The notes: generated by a model from the sequence alone, not told the origin. A stretch of DNA of 64,000 bases from an uncultured Erythrobacter sp. (GCA_947495695.1 CANLZP010000002.1:310001-374000); one strand, 5' to 3'. Positions 1 to 8,886 are shown, numbered from the stretch's first letter. Numbers and translations: made by a program.

Positions 1-465
1 CCCGACGCTCCCATTCTCGCCATGACACCGCGCGGAAAACCTATCACCCAGGAACGCATTCGGCAGATCGCAAGCGGTCCTGGAATAACGCTCATGTGTG
101 GCCGGTTCGAGGGATTTGACGAGCGCATTTTCGAGGCTCGTCCCCAAATTGAGCAAGTTAGCCTGGCTGACATCGTTCTATCGGGCGGAGAAACCGCCGC
201 TTTGGCGATACTTGATGCTTGCATTCGGCTGTTACCGGGGGTAATGGGCGCGGCTTCTAGCGGTACTGAAGAGAGCTTTGAAGAAGGCCTGCTTGAGTAT
301 CCGCAGTACACCCGACCTCAAGAATGGGAAGGGCGCACGATCCCTGAAGTGCTGCGATCGGGGGATCATGCGAAGATCGCGGCGTGGCGCAAAGCCATGT
401 CGGAAGATCACACACGGTTACGCAGGCCAGACCTATGGGAGCGTTATAGGAACGCTCGGGACTGA
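1..465 (+). CDS. trmD: tRNA (guanine-N1)-methyltransferase TrmD, 5'-truncated
   Basis: TrmD transfers a methyl group from SAM to N1 of G37 next to the anticodon of several tRNAs. The reading frame is open from base 1, so the N-terminus lies outside the window; the first in-frame ATG at 22 is internal. The visible part carries family signatures: [14 protein letters not shown], the VLSGGE segment of the knotted SAM-binding site, and the C-terminal YPQYTRP motif. It ends 41 bases before rplS, the usual trmD-rplS order, so the two are probably co-transcribed with rpsP and rimM upstream. The identity is certain for this family; only the start cannot be seen. Confidence 0.96.
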   Translation, partial: PDAPILAMTPRGKPITQERIRQIASGPGITLMCGRFEGFDERIFEARPQIEQVSLADIVLSGGETAALAILDACIRLLPGVMGAASSGTEESFEEGLLEYPQYTRPQEWEGRTIPEVLRSGDHAKIAAWRKAMSEDHTRLRRPDLWERYRNARD

Positions 466-506
466 CCTGCCTCTGGCGAGCGGCGAGAAAATAAGGATAC
501 GGACCA

Positions 507-875
507 GTGAACCTGATCCAGACTATTGAAGCGGAAGAAATTGCCAAGGCTGGCAAAGATATTCCAGATTTTCGTGCAGGCGACACCGTACGCGTTGGCG
601 TGAAGGTTATCGAAGGCACGCGTGAGCGTATTCAGAACTTTGAAGGTGTGGTGATTGCGCGTTCAAACCGCAGCATCAACAGCAACTTCACCGTTCGCAA
701 AATGAGCTTCGGTGAAGGCGTGGAACGTGTGTTCCCGCTGTACGCACCGATCGTTGACAGCATCACCGTGGTTCGCCGTGGTGTCGTGCGTCGCGCCAAG
801 CTGTACTATCTGCGTGGCCGCACCGGTAAGCGTGCGCGTATCGCGGAACGTCGGGATAACGCTCCAAAGGCGTAA
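507..875 (+). CDS. rplS: 50S ribosomal protein L19
   Basis: L19 sits at the interface of the 30S and 50S subunits. The protein of 122 residues opens with [14 protein letters not shown] and has the typical [30 protein letters not shown] and [17 protein letters not shown] stretches. The start is GTG at 507, preceded by an AAGGA-type ribosome binding site about ten bases upstream; no ATG in this frame fits. It follows trmD closely and is followed by a strong hairpin terminator, so it is the last gene of its operon. The length is normal for an alphaproteobacterial L19. Confidence 0.98.
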   Translation: MNLIQTIEAEEIAKAGKDIPDFRAGDTVRVGVKVIEGTRERIQNFEGVVIARSNRSINSNFTVRKMSFGEGVERVFPLYAPIVDSITVVRRGVVRRAKLYYLRGRTGKRARIAERRDNAPKA

Positions 876-913
876 GATTTCGATTTTTGCCAATCCGATT
901 GGCTACAAATTCA

Positions 914-951
914 AAAAGGGCGGCTCTACCATCTGGCAGAGCCGCCCTTTT
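914..951 (+). terminator. intrinsic terminator after rplS
   Basis: A perfect 14-bp inverted repeat (914-927 with 938-951) with a ten-base loop; the arms contain the core GGGCGGCTCT/AGAGCCGCCC. The descending arm runs directly into TTTT and the ascending arm is preceded by A residues, so it could act on both strands. It lies 39 bases after the rplS stop codon. Confidence 0.92.
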
Positions 952-1080
952 CTATTGGTCACGGGAACCACAACTGAACGACCGTTAGAGCTTCGCTAAT
1001 GCGTGTTGAGAACTTACAAACACCAACTTAGGGAGGTTTGAAGTTTCGCGGTTAGGCGCCGGTTTACCATACCGTCTTTC

Positions 1081-1938
1081 TCAGCCTAACCATTCGATTG
1101 TTTTGGCAGAAACTTCCGCGGGAGCCTCAACCTGCGGATAATGGCCCACATCCGGCAGCAAATGGTGCTTTGCCTGCGGTAGAGTGGCGCACCAGCGATC
1201 ATAGGCATGTTTTCCCGACACAGGGTCAACCGCACCATTGATCAGGCCGATACGGGCTTGTGAGGCGACCAGCGCGGCCTCCCACCGCTCCTGATGCGTC
1301 CGCCGGTCCGCGATATAGTGTAACAGCTTGTGAAATATCCTGTGGCCGTTCTTATGGGCGATCAGGCTCCAAAACTCGTCCAGCTCTTGTTCGCTCGGCT
1401 TGGTGTCTTGTCCAAACACGGCAGAGAAGCTTTGACCAAACCGCTTGCGGCTCATCATTCGGCTGACGAGAAAGCCCAGTGGTGACGTGCCAAGTTTCTG
1501 GATCGGTAGTGCTCGGTGCTGGTCGGGAAATATCCCGCCGTTCAGAAAGACCATGCGGCCCAGGCCCGCAGCACCCGTGCCATCCAATTGCCTGGCGAGC
1601 AGTTCCTGCCCCACCGAAACACCGTAATCATGCACCAGCGCATCCCATTGGCTGACCTGCAAATGGGCCAACAAAGCTTCGTGCAGATCGGTTTGGCGGT
1701 GGATCGAATATTTGCCCTTGGGTTTGTCCGACAGGCCAAAGCCGATCATGTCGCAGGCGATCAAACTGTGACCGGCGGACAAGGCCTGCCAAACGCTGGA
1801 CCAATCCCACGAGCAGGTCGGAAATCCGTGGACCAACAGCAGCGGTTTGCCCGTTCCCGCCTGCCAATAGGCTATCTGTAGTCCTTCAAACTCGAAATAG
1901 CTCGCGCCTGCCCACCAATCTGCGATAGAGCTGTGCAT
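1081..1938 (-). CDS. alpha/beta hydrolase, MEST-like
   Basis: An alpha/beta-hydrolase-fold protein of 285 residues from the haloalkane dehalogenase/epoxide hydrolase branch. The oxyanion motif HGFP is at residues 37-40. The nucleophile elbow is VHDYGVSVGQELLAR with Asp104 in place of serine, and a C-terminal GHYPQVEAP supplies the catalytic histidine. HDYG...QELL and NGGIFPDQHR resemble the animal MEST/PEG1 protein and its bacterial relatives, whose substrate is unknown. I chose the ATG at 1938 because a GGGGGGA ribosome binding site sits seven bases upstream; the TTG at 1953 lies inside that site. It is transcribed away from asd. Confidence 0.85.
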   Translation of the reverse strand: MHSSIADWWAGASYFEFEGLQIAYWQAGTGKPLLLVHGFPTCSWDWSSVWQALSAGHSLIACDMIGFGLSDKPKGKYSIHRQTDLHEALLAHLQVSQWDALVHDYGVSVGQELLARQLDGTGAAGLGRMVFLNGGIFPDQHRALPIQKLGTSPLGFLVSRMMSRKRFGQSFSAVFGQDTKPSEQELDEFWSLIAHKNGHRIFHKLLHYIADRRTHQERWEAALVASQARIGLINGAVDPVSGKHAYDRWCATLPQAKHHLLPDVGHYPQVEAPAEVSAKTIEWLG

Positions 1939-2023
1939 AGGTTTTCCCCCCAATTAGGTCTTGCCAAGGCACGCTAGCCGAGGCAGCGGATCGCGCAAAC
2001 GTTTTGATATTGGAGAATTGCAA

Positions 2024-3049
2024 GTGGGCTATCGTGTGGCAGTTGTCGGCGCGACTGGAAATGTCGGTCGCGAGATGATGGCAGTTCTGGCCGAGCGTGA
2101 GTTTCCGTGTGACGAAGTGGCAGCGGTTGCCAGCTCTCGTTCGCATGGCAGCGAAGTGGAATTCGGCGATACCGGCAAAATGCTCAAATGTAAGAATATC
2201 GAGCATTTTGACTGGTCCGGATGGGATATTGCCCTGTTTGCTGCGGGCAGCGGCCCGGCCAAGGAATACGCCCCCAAGGCGGCGGCGGCCGGCTGTGTGG
2301 TGATTGACAATTCCTCGCTCTACCGGATGGAGCCCGACGTTCCGCTAATCGTGCCGGAAGTGAACCCCGATGCGATTGACGGCTATTCCAAGCGCAACAT
2401 CATCGCCAACCCCAATTGCTCGACCGCACAATTGGTTGTCGCGCTAAAGCCGCTGCACGATGCGGCAACGATCAAGCGGGTGGTTGTCAGCACGTATCAG
2501 TCAGTTTCGGGCGCAGGCAAATCGGGCATGGATGAATTGTTCGAACAAAGCCGGGCGATTTTTGTTGGTGATCCGGTGCAGCCTTCGACCTTCACCAAGC
2601 AGATTGCCTTCAACGTCATTCCCCACATCGACGTGTTCCTGGACGATGGTTCGACCAAGGAAGAATGGAAAATGATGGTCGAGACCAAGAAGATCCTCGA
2701 TCCCAAGATCAAGCTGAACGCAACTTGTGTGCGGGTTCCCGTCTTTGTCGGCCATGCCGAAGCGATCAATATCGAGTTCGAAAACGAGCTTTCAGCAGAG
2801 GCGGCACAGGACATTCTGCGCGAGGCGCCTGGCATCATGCTGATCGATAAGCGTGAGGACGAAGGCTACGTCACGCCGGTGGAATGCGCCGGTGACAGTG
2901 CAACCTATATCAGCCGGGTGCGCGAAGATCCGACGGTCGAAAACGGACTGACGCTGTGGTGCGTGTCCGATAATCTGCGCAAGGGCGCAGCTCTCAACGC
3001 CGTGCAAATTGCTGAATTGCTGGGCCGTCGCCATTTGAAAAAGGGGTGA
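2024..3049 (+). CDS. asd: aspartate-semialdehyde dehydrogenase
   Basis: Catalyses NADPH-dependent reduction of beta-aspartyl phosphate to aspartate semialdehyde, the branch point toward lysine/diaminopimelate, threonine and methionine. The N-terminal VAVVGATGNVGREMM is the NADP-binding loop; the catalytic cysteine is in IANPNCSTAQLV (about residue 132), and the later VFVGHAEAINIEFE carries the active-site histidine. Start: the frame is open to a TTG at 1961, but that would add about 20 residues ahead of the conserved beta strand. GTG at 2024 follows a GGAG site by eight bases and gives 341 residues, normal for the family. Confidence 0.96.
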   Translation: MGYRVAVVGATGNVGREMMAVLAEREFPCDEVAAVASSRSHGSEVEFGDTGKMLKCKNIEHFDWSGWDIALFAAGSGPAKEYAPKAAAAGCVVIDNSSLYRMEPDVPLIVPEVNPDAIDGYSKRNIIANPNCSTAQLVVALKPLHDAATIKRVVVSTYQSVSGAGKSGMDELFEQSRAIFVGDPVQPSTFTKQIAFNVIPHIDVFLDDGSTKEEWKMMVETKKILDPKIKLNATCVRVPVFVGHAEAINIEFENELSAEAAQDILREAPGIMLIDKREDEGYVTPVECAGDSATYISRVREDPTVENGLTLWCVSDNLRKGAALNAVQIAELLGRRHLKKG

Positions 3050-3080
3050 CGCGGCGAGGGGAGTGCGGCACAGTGCTGGC

Positions 3081-3731
3081 ATGACCTTACAAGCAGACCT
3101 GTTTTTCAGCTTTCGCTCACCCTATTCCTATCTGGCTGTCGGGCGGTATCGTGCGATGGCCGAGGAGTATGATCTCGACGTCAATTTGCGCACCGTGTGG
3201 CCGATTGCGATCCGCGATCCCGATATCCTGTTTTCGGGCAACCCTGCTGCGCCGCGCTACATCGTGATGGATTCAATGCGTGTCGCCCAGCATTTGGGAA
3301 TCCCCTATCGGTGGCCGCGCCCGGACCCGGTGGTGCAGGATTTCGCAAACCGCGAAATTGCCAAGGAACAGCCTTTGATCCGCCGTATCTGCCGATTGGG
3401 TCAGGCTGCGAGCAGGCACGGCAAGGGTCTGGTTTTTGCTGATGAAGTCTCCCGCATAATCTTTTCCGGCGAAGTGGATGGCTGGGACGAGGGCGACCAT
3501 CTGGCCAAGGCGGCTGAGCGGGCCGGTCTGGATCTGGCTGAGCTGGATGCAGAGGTTTTGGCGGAGACGGATGCGCTCGATGCTGAAATCGCTGCCAATC
3601 AGGAGGCGTTGGAGGCGGCAGGCCATTGGGGCGTGCCGACCTTGGTGCTGCATGGCGAGCCCTTCTACGGTCAGGACCGGATTGATATGGCCAAATGGCG
3701 GATGGAGCAAAAGGGGCTGGAGAAACGGTGA
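3081..3731 (+). CDS. DsbA-like 2-hydroxychromene-2-carboxylate isomerase family protein
   Basis: A 216-residue thioredoxin-fold protein of the HCCA isomerase/kappa-GST family. The N-terminus LQADLFFSFRSPYSYLAVGR is characteristic: the serine in FFSFRSPYSYL replaces the CxxC cysteine of DsbA and binds the glutathione thiol in known members. The C-terminal GVPTLVLHGEPFYGQDRID is the cis-proline part of the fold. The enzyme of naphthalene degradation is the named member, but no aromatic-degradation genes are nearby, so the substrate is unknown. ATG 3081 is preferred over GTG 3063. It is the first gene of a tightly overlapping four-gene run ending at 5455. Confidence 0.85.
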   Translation: MTLQADLFFSFRSPYSYLAVGRYRAMAEEYDLDVNLRTVWPIAIRDPDILFSGNPAAPRYIVMDSMRVAQHLGIPYRWPRPDPVVQDFANREIAKEQPLIRRICRLGQAASRHGKGLVFADEVSRIIFSGEVDGWDEGDHLAKAAERAGLDLAELDAEVLAETDALDAEIAANQEALEAAGHWGVPTLVLHGEPFYGQDRIDMAKWRMEQKGLEKR

Positions 3732-4180
3732 AGGGTGAACTTACTGGAGGGTGCTTGTGCGGGGCGGTGCGCTATACTTTGGGCGCAGGTTTTCGGCTCA
3801 ATCCATATGCTTGCCATTGCACCGACTGCCAAAGCCGCACGGGATCTGCGTTTAGCGAACATATGCTGTTCACTCTTGCCGATATGGATGTTTCTGGCGA
3901 GTTGGACGAAGGCCTTTACGATCAGCCCAGCGGCGCGCATTCGATCATATTTGGATGTGCAAAGTGCAAGTCGCGCATCTACGCAGTCAACGATAGCCGG
4001 GAAGGCATGGCTAGCCTGCGATGTGGAACCCTGGACGTGAGCGCAAATTTGGACATCCAGCATCACATTTGGGTGTCGAGCAAGCAAAAGTGGATTGGTC
4101 TCCCCGAAAACGCCAAAGTAATGGATGAACAGCCGCGCAGCGCTGAGGAATGGGTAGCGTTTGTTGGACTGGCAAGATGA
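3728..4180 (+). CDS. GFA family protein (glutathione-dependent formaldehyde-activating enzyme-like)
   Basis: A 150-residue zinc protein of the GFA/CENP-V fold. It shows the full metal-binding cysteine pattern: GGCLCGAVRY, CHCTDCQSRTGSAF and GCAKCKSRIY. Family members are proposed to promote formation of S-hydroxymethylglutathione, but most, including this one, have no proven substrate. The start is GTG 3728, whose TG is shared with the TGA stop of the preceding gene (GTGA), so translation is coupled. Upstream codons to 3695 overlap the preceding gene without a ribosome binding site. Confidence 0.87.
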   Translation: MKGELTGGCLCGAVRYTLGAGFRLNPYACHCTDCQSRTGSAFSEHMLFTLADMDVSGELDEGLYDQPSGAHSIIFGCAKCKSRIYAVNDSREGMASLRCGTLDVSANLDIQHHIWVSSKQKWIGLPENAKVMDEQPRSAEEWVAFVGLAR

Positions 4181-4935
4181 TTGTGAGCAGTGATTTTGCC
4201 TCCTTCGACGGCACGCGACTCGCGCTGCACAGGATGGGCGAGGGGCGGCCGGTTATCCTCCTCCATGGCCTTTTCTCCAGCGCGCAGATGAATTGGATCA
4301 AATGGGGCCATGCCGAGCGCTTGGTCGAGGCAGGCTTCGAGGCGATTATGCTGGATTTTCGCGTCCATGGGGACAGTGAAAGTCCGACCGATCCGGTAAA
4401 TTATCCGATGGATGTGTTGGTGCGCGATGCGGTGGCCCTGGTCGAACATCTGCAGCTTGAAGACGGTGGTTATGATCTTGTCGGCTTTTCGCTGGGCGCG
4501 CGCACATCGCTGCATTGTGTTGCCAATGGCCTGCTCAATCCGGACCGGCTGGTTGCGGGCGGCATGGGTGTTGCCGGGCTGGTCGATTGGAACAAGCGGA
4601 GCGCATTTTTCAAGCGGGTGATCGATGAGTTCGACACGATCAAGCCAGGCGATCCGGCCTATTACTCGCGCCAATTCCTGAAGTCACAAGGGGTCGATCG
4701 AGTGGCGGCACGGTTGTTGCTCGATGCGATGAGCGATCTGGACACGGCCAAGCTGGCAAATGTGACCATGCCCACTTTGGTGGTGTGCGGCGATGAAGAT
4801 CAGGACAATGGATCGGCGCAAGATCTGGCCGAACTGTTGCCCAATGCGATTTATGTGGAAACACCCGGAGCACATTTGGTCAGCGCGACCAAGCCGGAAA
4901 TGGGCGCGGCGATGGTTCAATTTTTGGAGGGCTGA
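4177..4935 (+). CDS. alpha/beta hydrolase
   Basis: A 252-residue alpha/beta hydrolase with the oxyanion motif LLHGLFSS at 29-35, a serine nucleophile in GFSLGA (Ser105), an acid residue in the VVCGDEDQDN region and a histidine in PGAHLVSA. This is a complete serine triad, unlike the Asp-type hydrolases elsewhere in the window. ATG 4177 overlaps the stop of the GFA gene as ATGA; the longer frame from 4150 is not needed. Esterase or lipase-like activity is likely from the fold; the substrate is not inferable. Confidence 0.86.
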   Translation: MIVSSDFASFDGTRLALHRMGEGRPVILLHGLFSSAQMNWIKWGHAERLVEAGFEAIMLDFRVHGDSESPTDPVNYPMDVLVRDAVALVEHLQLEDGGYDLVGFSLGARTSLHCVANGLLNPDRLVAGGMGVAGLVDWNKRSAFFKRVIDEFDTIKPGDPAYYSRQFLKSQGVDRVAARLLLDAMSDLDTAKLANVTMPTLVVCGDEDQDNGSAQDLAELLPNAIYVETPGAHLVSATKPEMGAAMVQFLEG

Positions 4936-4936
4936 C

Positions 4937-5455
4937 GTGGTTAGCAAGAAAAATTTCTGCATATGGTTCTTTGGCGGTCTGGCCGCCTTCGCCATTACGA
5001 TATGGTTCCACCTCCCGCTTGCGATTGAAGCTGTTCCTGAAGGGATATCCGAGCATCAGCGCGCACCTGACGCTGCAACGGTGAATGCGATTCACGCCGC
5101 ATGGCAGTCGGCAGGTCTGTACGGACAGGCCCGCCTTGCGATGATATCGGATCTGATCTTTATCGGGATCTACGGCGTTGGCTGCGTGCTGGGCGGGCTG
5201 TATTACCTACGCAGCGAGAGCGGTTTGCTAAAGGCGTTGGGATGGATTGCGCTGCTCAGTGGCGCGGTGTTCCTGATCACCGATTATGGCGAAACCATCG
5301 CACAGTTCATCCAATTGCAGGCCAATGCCGGTGATGATGGGCTTGCCAATATTGCTTCCAGTTTGAGGCCAACAAAGATGGCCACTTGGATTGGCGCATT
5401 CCTATCGTTGATCGCAGCGCTGCTGATCGAACGATTTTCCCGCAAGTCTGCCTAG
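4937..5455 (+). CDS. four-helix integral membrane protein, unknown function
   Basis: A 172-residue protein with about four hydrophobic helices: FCIWFFGGLAAFAITIWFHL near the start, a pair around residues 70-110 (LIFIGIYGVGCVLGGLYYL and ALGWIALLSGAVFLITDY), and a C-terminal ATWIGAFLSLIAALLIERF. I do not recognise a family. It starts with GTG at 4937, one base after the hydrolase stop, with GGAGGG as ribosome binding site inside the hydrolase 3' end. The 144-codon N-terminal extension that the frame allows is a shadow of the hydrolase. It is the last gene of the operon that begins at 3081. Confidence 0.8.
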   Translation: MVSKKNFCIWFFGGLAAFAITIWFHLPLAIEAVPEGISEHQRAPDAATVNAIHAAWQSAGLYGQARLAMISDLIFIGIYGVGCVLGGLYYLRSESGLLKALGWIALLSGAVFLITDYGETIAQFIQLQANAGDDGLANIASSLRPTKMATWIGAFLSLIAALLIERFSRKSA

Positions 5456-5465
5456 CGCAAAACAA

Positions 5466-5497
5466 AAACCCCGCCGCGAATAGTCGCGACGGGGTTT
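5466..5497 (-). terminator. intrinsic terminator between converging genes
   Basis: A 14-position stem with one mismatch: AAACCCCG (5466-5473) pairs with CGGGGTTT (5490-5497) and CGCGA (575-79 of this block, i.e. 5475-5479) with TCGCG (5484-5488), around a four-base loop. On the minus strand the stem is followed by TTTTTGTTTT, a good U-tract for the lipoprotein gene that ends at 5550. On the plus strand the tail is weaker (TTTAGG). Confidence 0.82.
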
Positions 5498-5549
5498 AGG
5501 ATTGTTGCTGCCCCAATATTTGGAGGGGAGATGGGGCAGCGGTGGGAAG

Positions 5550-6113
5550 TTATTCCGCGCTGAATGGCAGCGACGAATGGTGCAGATTGATCACCAGTTC
5601 GCCATCGTCATTGCGGGTGTAACCGAAGGTGTACTCGACCTTGGTCTCATTGCCGTCTGTGCCGGTGAAGTAATAATTGCCCATCGCCAACGCGCTGTCT
5701 GCATCGGTGATAGTGCCTTCGTTCTCCCAACGCACGGCCGTGTAAGGAGCGATTGCAAAGCCACCGTCTTCGGTGCCTTCAGTGCCGATGAAATAGCTCA
5801 AGGCACCGTCGAAATCGCCGCGGAATTGGTTTTCAGCAGCCAATGTCGGCTTGAACAGAATTTCTTCACCGTCTTCATAGGCATAGAATGTGTTGATGTG
5901 GTCGGTCGCAGCTTGGGCTACATCGCCACCTTCGCTGTGAACGGCGCCGATCTTGACGATACCTTCACCCCAGCCTTGCTGAGCTGCAGCCACTTCTTCA
6001 GCCGTGATGGCTGTGGTTCCGGCTTCGACTGCGGCAGTGGTTGCGTCGCCGCCACAGGCTGCAAGGGTCAGGCTAGCTGCTGCAACGGCAGGGATCATAA
6101 CAAACTTGTTCAT
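5550..6113 (-). CDS. SnoaL-like (CaMKII-association-domain type) lipoprotein
   Basis: A 187-residue secreted lipoprotein: positively charged start, hydrophobic stretch, and lipobox LAAC with Cys20. The mature part has the NTF2/SnoaL fold signatures DHINTFYAYEDGEEILFKPT, a mid VRWENEG strand and the C-terminal VINLHHSSLPFS typical of the CaMKII-association-domain group, whose members are often annotated as nuclear-transport-factor-like proteins. No catalytic role can be assigned. ATG 6113 has a GAAGGAG site; the longer frame to 6164 does not. An EcfG-type promoter motif sits about 165 bases upstream, suggesting control by the general stress response. Confidence 0.82.
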   Translation of the reverse strand: MNKFVMIPAVAAASLTLAACGGDATTAAVEAGTTAITAEEVAAAQQGWGEGIVKIGAVHSEGGDVAQAATDHINTFYAYEDGEEILFKPTLAAENQFRGDFDGALSYFIGTEGTEDGGFAIAPYTAVRWENEGTITDADSALAMGNYYFTGTDGNETKVEYTFGYTRNDDGELVINLHHSSLPFSAE

Positions 6114-6279
6114 TTCATACTCCTTCAAGTCCGGCGCACAGGCACGAACCATGTGAATTTCCATTCGACTGAGAGAGAGTTTTGGGGTTGTTCACCGTCG
6201 GCCACTCTGAAATCAGTCAATGCGATCCGACATCACGCATCATTCGATGCGCCAGAGGGGCCCGGTCCCGCATTGTGTT

Positions 6280-6304
6280 AACGGCGCTCCACAAAAGGGG
6301 TTCC
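6280..6304 (-). promoter_or_regulatory. putative EcfG (general stress sigma) promoter
   Basis: Read on the minus strand this is GGAAC (6304-6300), a 16-base spacer, then CGTT (6283-6280), matching the alphaproteobacterial EcfG consensus GGAAC-N16/17-CGTT exactly. It points at the lipoprotein gene starting at 6113, implying a leader of roughly 160 bases. It could also be chance, but it is the only such match I found in an intergenic region. Confidence 0.6.
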
Positions 6305-6335
6305 CGAAAAATTCGAAAATCTGTCTTCGACGCTG

Positions 6336-6351
6336 CACTTTTACAAAAGTG
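6336..6351. promoter_or_regulatory. short palindrome upstream of the YncE-like gene
   Basis: CACTTTT and AAAAGTG flank a two-base centre, ending 23 bases before the ATG at 6375. It could be an operator or a small hairpin in the leader; no T-tract follows, so not a terminator. Weak evidence. Confidence 0.3.
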
Positions 6352-6374
6352 GTACTGTCGGTAAGGTCTGCACC

Positions 6375-7403
6375 ATGATGAAAATATCGAACCTGAAACC
6401 CCTATCGAGCGGCTTTTGTGGTGCGCTGTTGCTCGCTGGTTGTTCAACCTCGCCACAAACTCCAGCAGAGGCCGCCACCGCCTCTTCGCTAACAGGCACG
6501 CTGTTCGTGGCCAACAAACGCGGCAACACGCTGTCCAAGATCGACTTGGCGAGCGGGGCAGAGGTTATGCGACTGGCCAGTTGCACCAATCCGCACGAAT
6601 TGGCGACCTCGCCCGATGGCGAACATGTGGCACTTGCCTGTTATGGTGGAACCAGCGTCGACATCTTTCGCACTGACACCCTGGAGCGGCTAAAGAGCGT
6701 TGATCTGGGCGAGAATGCCCGACCGCACGGCATCGTCTGGCACGCCAATGGCGATCTTTATGCGACCGCAGAGGGGCGGCAGTCGGTGTTCTGGATCCGT
6801 GATCCAAAGGGCAAAGCCGAAACCTTTGAGTATACCACCGGCAAGCAGGGCAGCCACATGCTGGTTGTATCTCCCGACGCCAACACCGCCTGGACTACTG
6901 ACTTGGGGTCAAAGACTGTCACCCGTGTCGCGTTGAAGGCCCGTATTGCACCGATTTCTGTGACGGTTGGCGAGGAACCGGAAGGCATCTCTCTTGCTCC
7001 GGACGGAACCGCGCTGTGGGTGTCTGCTCGCGGATCAAACCAGGCGTTTGAGCTGGACCCTGCCACGATGGAAGTCCGCAACACGCTGGACACAGGCGCG
7101 TTCCCCTTACGGCTCGCGATCCGGCCGCAAGGCGATGTTGCCGTTACTTCTGACCTGATGGATGGCGGCCTGACCGTGATCGATCTGGCGAGTGCCAGTG
7201 TGACTCGCAGCATTGCGGTTTCCTCGGCAGAGGAGGCGCAAGAGCGGTTTCAGGTAACGATTTTGTGGTCAGACGACGGCGAGCGCATCTATGTCGCCGA
7301 AACGGCCAGCAACACCGTCGCAGAGGTCGATTACGCCAGCGGAACTGTGCTCCGCCGCCTACCGACCGGCGAGGGCGGGGATGGGCTCGCGATCCTCGAC
7401 TGA
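6375..7403 (+). CDS. YncE-like beta-propeller lipoprotein
   Basis: A 342-residue protein with a lipoprotein signal (LLLAGCST, Cys23) followed by a low-complexity linker and a series of 40-50 residue blades of the seven-bladed propeller type: GTLFVANKRGNTLSKIDLASG, HELATSPDGEHVALACYGG, PHGIVWHANGDLYATAEG, SPDANTAWTTDLGSKTV, APDGTALWVSARGSNQAF, and a final RIYVAETASNTVAEVDYASG. These repeats match YncE/surface-layer-type propellers, which bind ligands or proteins in the periplasm; no catalytic site is known for the group. A second ATG at 6378 is equally possible as start. Its stop codon abuts the stop of the converging AMP nucleosidase gene with no base in between. Confidence 0.83.
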   Translation: MMKISNLKPLSSGFCGALLLAGCSTSPQTPAEAATASSLTGTLFVANKRGNTLSKIDLASGAEVMRLASCTNPHELATSPDGEHVALACYGGTSVDIFRTDTLERLKSVDLGENARPHGIVWHANGDLYATAEGRQSVFWIRDPKGKAETFEYTTGKQGSHMLVVSPDANTAWTTDLGSKTVTRVALKARIAPISVTVGEEPEGISLAPDGTALWVSARGSNQAFELDPATMEVRNTLDTGAFPLRLAIRPQGDVAVTSDLMDGGLTVIDLASASVTRSIAVSSAEEAQERFQVTILWSDDGERIYVAETASNTVAEVDYASGTVLRRLPTGEGGDGLAILD

Positions 7404-8852
7404 TTACCGGAACGGCGGCTCGTTAAAGGCGCGTAGTTTACGACTGTGTAAGCGATCACCTTCTTCGCGCAGGCGTGCGCAGGCCTCAATCCCGATCCTT
7501 AGGTGGGCGGCAATCGCTTCTTCGTAAAACTGATTGGCTTGGCCGGGCAGCTTGATCTCGCCATGCAAAGGCTTGTCGCTAACGCATAGAAGCGTTCCAT
7601 AGGGCACACGGAAGCGATAGCCCTGGGCGGCAATCGTGGCACTTTCCATTTCAATGGCGATGGCGCGACTGTGAGAGAACCGCTTCGCAGAACTGGAATA
7701 CAGCAGTTCCCAATTGCGATCGTCAGTGGTCACGACAGTGCCGGTGCGCATGCGCTGCTTAAGATTGGCGCCTTGCGTGCCGGAAACTTCCTCAGCTGCA
7801 CCAGCCAGCGCCTGCTGGACCTCGGCGATCGGAGGAATTGGAATTTCTGGTGGGAGAACCGCATCCAAAACGTGATCATCGCGCAAATAGGCATGGGCGA
7901 GCACAAAATCACCAATCTTCTGGCTTGCGCGAACCCCTCCACAGTGACCGATCATCAGCCATGCATGGGGGCGCAGAACCGCCAAGTGATCGCACACAGT
8001 TTTGGCATTGGAGGGGCCGACCCCAATGTTGACCAAGGTGATCCCCAACTTGTCTTCGCGGACCAGATGATAGGCCGGCATTTGATGCCTGCGCCATGCG
8101 GTATCGGACAATTGATCGCGCGCATCATCGGTTGCCTCGCGTATGTCCAAACCACCAGCACCGGTTAGCGCGGTGTAGCCACCTTTGCCGATCTGATTGG
8201 CACCCCAGTCAACAAATTCATCAACATAACGATGATAATTGGTAAACAAGATGAAGTGCTGAAAATCGTCCGCGCTGGTCCCCGTGTAATGGGCCAAGCG
8301 AGCCAGCGAGTAATCCGTGCGCAATCCATCGAACAAGGATAGCGGCATGGCTGGATGAGCAATGTCGGGCTCAATTCCGTCCGCAATCTCGTCACCGATC
8401 AAGGCCAAATCGGTTGTTGGAAAATGCTTGGCCAACTCTTGCGGAGCAATGCCGATCATGGCGGCGCCATGATCGCCGTCCAAAACGTACGGGAAGGGGA
8501 TTTCCTGGGTTGAACGGCTAACTTCCAGCTCGACCTCATAATCGGCCATTATCAGTGCCAGCTGCTCTTCCAGATAAGCGCTGAACAAATCGGGGCGGGT
8601 GATGGTTGTTGTGTAGGTACCAGCCTGTTCCAAGCGGCCAAAGGCACGCGATCTGTCGGCAGGCTCTCCGTCGCCATCGAACGTCAGCTTCAATTCTGGA
8701 TAGGTATAGCTGCCATCGGTCCGACGCGAGCTGGGCGGGAGAGTGCCATCTTTGGCAAAGGCTAAAATGTCGGAACGTAGAGTTTCGTGAGCTTCCCCGT
8801 ATATTCGGGTCAGCTGATCATGTATTTCTTGAAATGCTTGCATGGAAAGCAC
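7404..8852 (-). CDS. amn: AMP nucleosidase
   Basis: Hydrolyses AMP to adenine and ribose 5-phosphate, regulating adenylate pools. The 482 residues match the family length: an N-terminal regulatory domain followed by the NP-I-type phosphorylase domain. Distinctive stretches are FTNYHRYVDEFVDWG, ITLVNIGVGPSNAKTVCDHLA, WLMIGHCGGVRASQKIGDFV and AIEMESATIAAQGYRFRVPY, where the glutamate of EMES and the later CVSDKPLHGE belong to the catalytic pocket. Starts at 8852 or 8843 (ATG). It lies 34 bases after the oxygenase gene on the same strand and may be read with it. Confidence 0.95.
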   Translation of the reverse strand: MLSMQAFQEIHDQLTRIYGEAHETLRSDILAFAKDGTLPPSSRRTDGSYTYPELKLTFDGDGEPADRSRAFGRLEQAGTYTTTITRPDLFSAYLEEQLALIMADYEVELEVSRSTQEIPFPYVLDGDHGAAMIGIAPQELAKHFPTTDLALIGDEIADGIEPDIAHPAMPLSLFDGLRTDYSLARLAHYTGTSADDFQHFILFTNYHRYVDEFVDWGANQIGKGGYTALTGAGGLDIREATDDARDQLSDTAWRRHQMPAYHLVREDKLGITLVNIGVGPSNAKTVCDHLAVLRPHAWLMIGHCGGVRASQKIGDFVLAHAYLRDDHVLDAVLPPEIPIPPIAEVQQALAGAAEEVSGTQGANLKQRMRTGTVVTTDDRNWELLYSSSAKRFSHSRAIAIEMESATIAAQGYRFRVPYGTLLCVSDKPLHGEIKLPGQANQFYEEAIAAHLRIGIEACARLREEGDRLHSRKLRAFNEPPFR

Positions 8853-8886
8853 TTACTGCGAAAGCGCGAAATTTCAAGTCAGATTG

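Noticed and set aside
963..984. EcfG-like box GGAAC ... CGTT downstream of rplS
   Set aside because: The spacer is only 14 bases, outside the 16-17 required, and no gene starts downstream on that strand.
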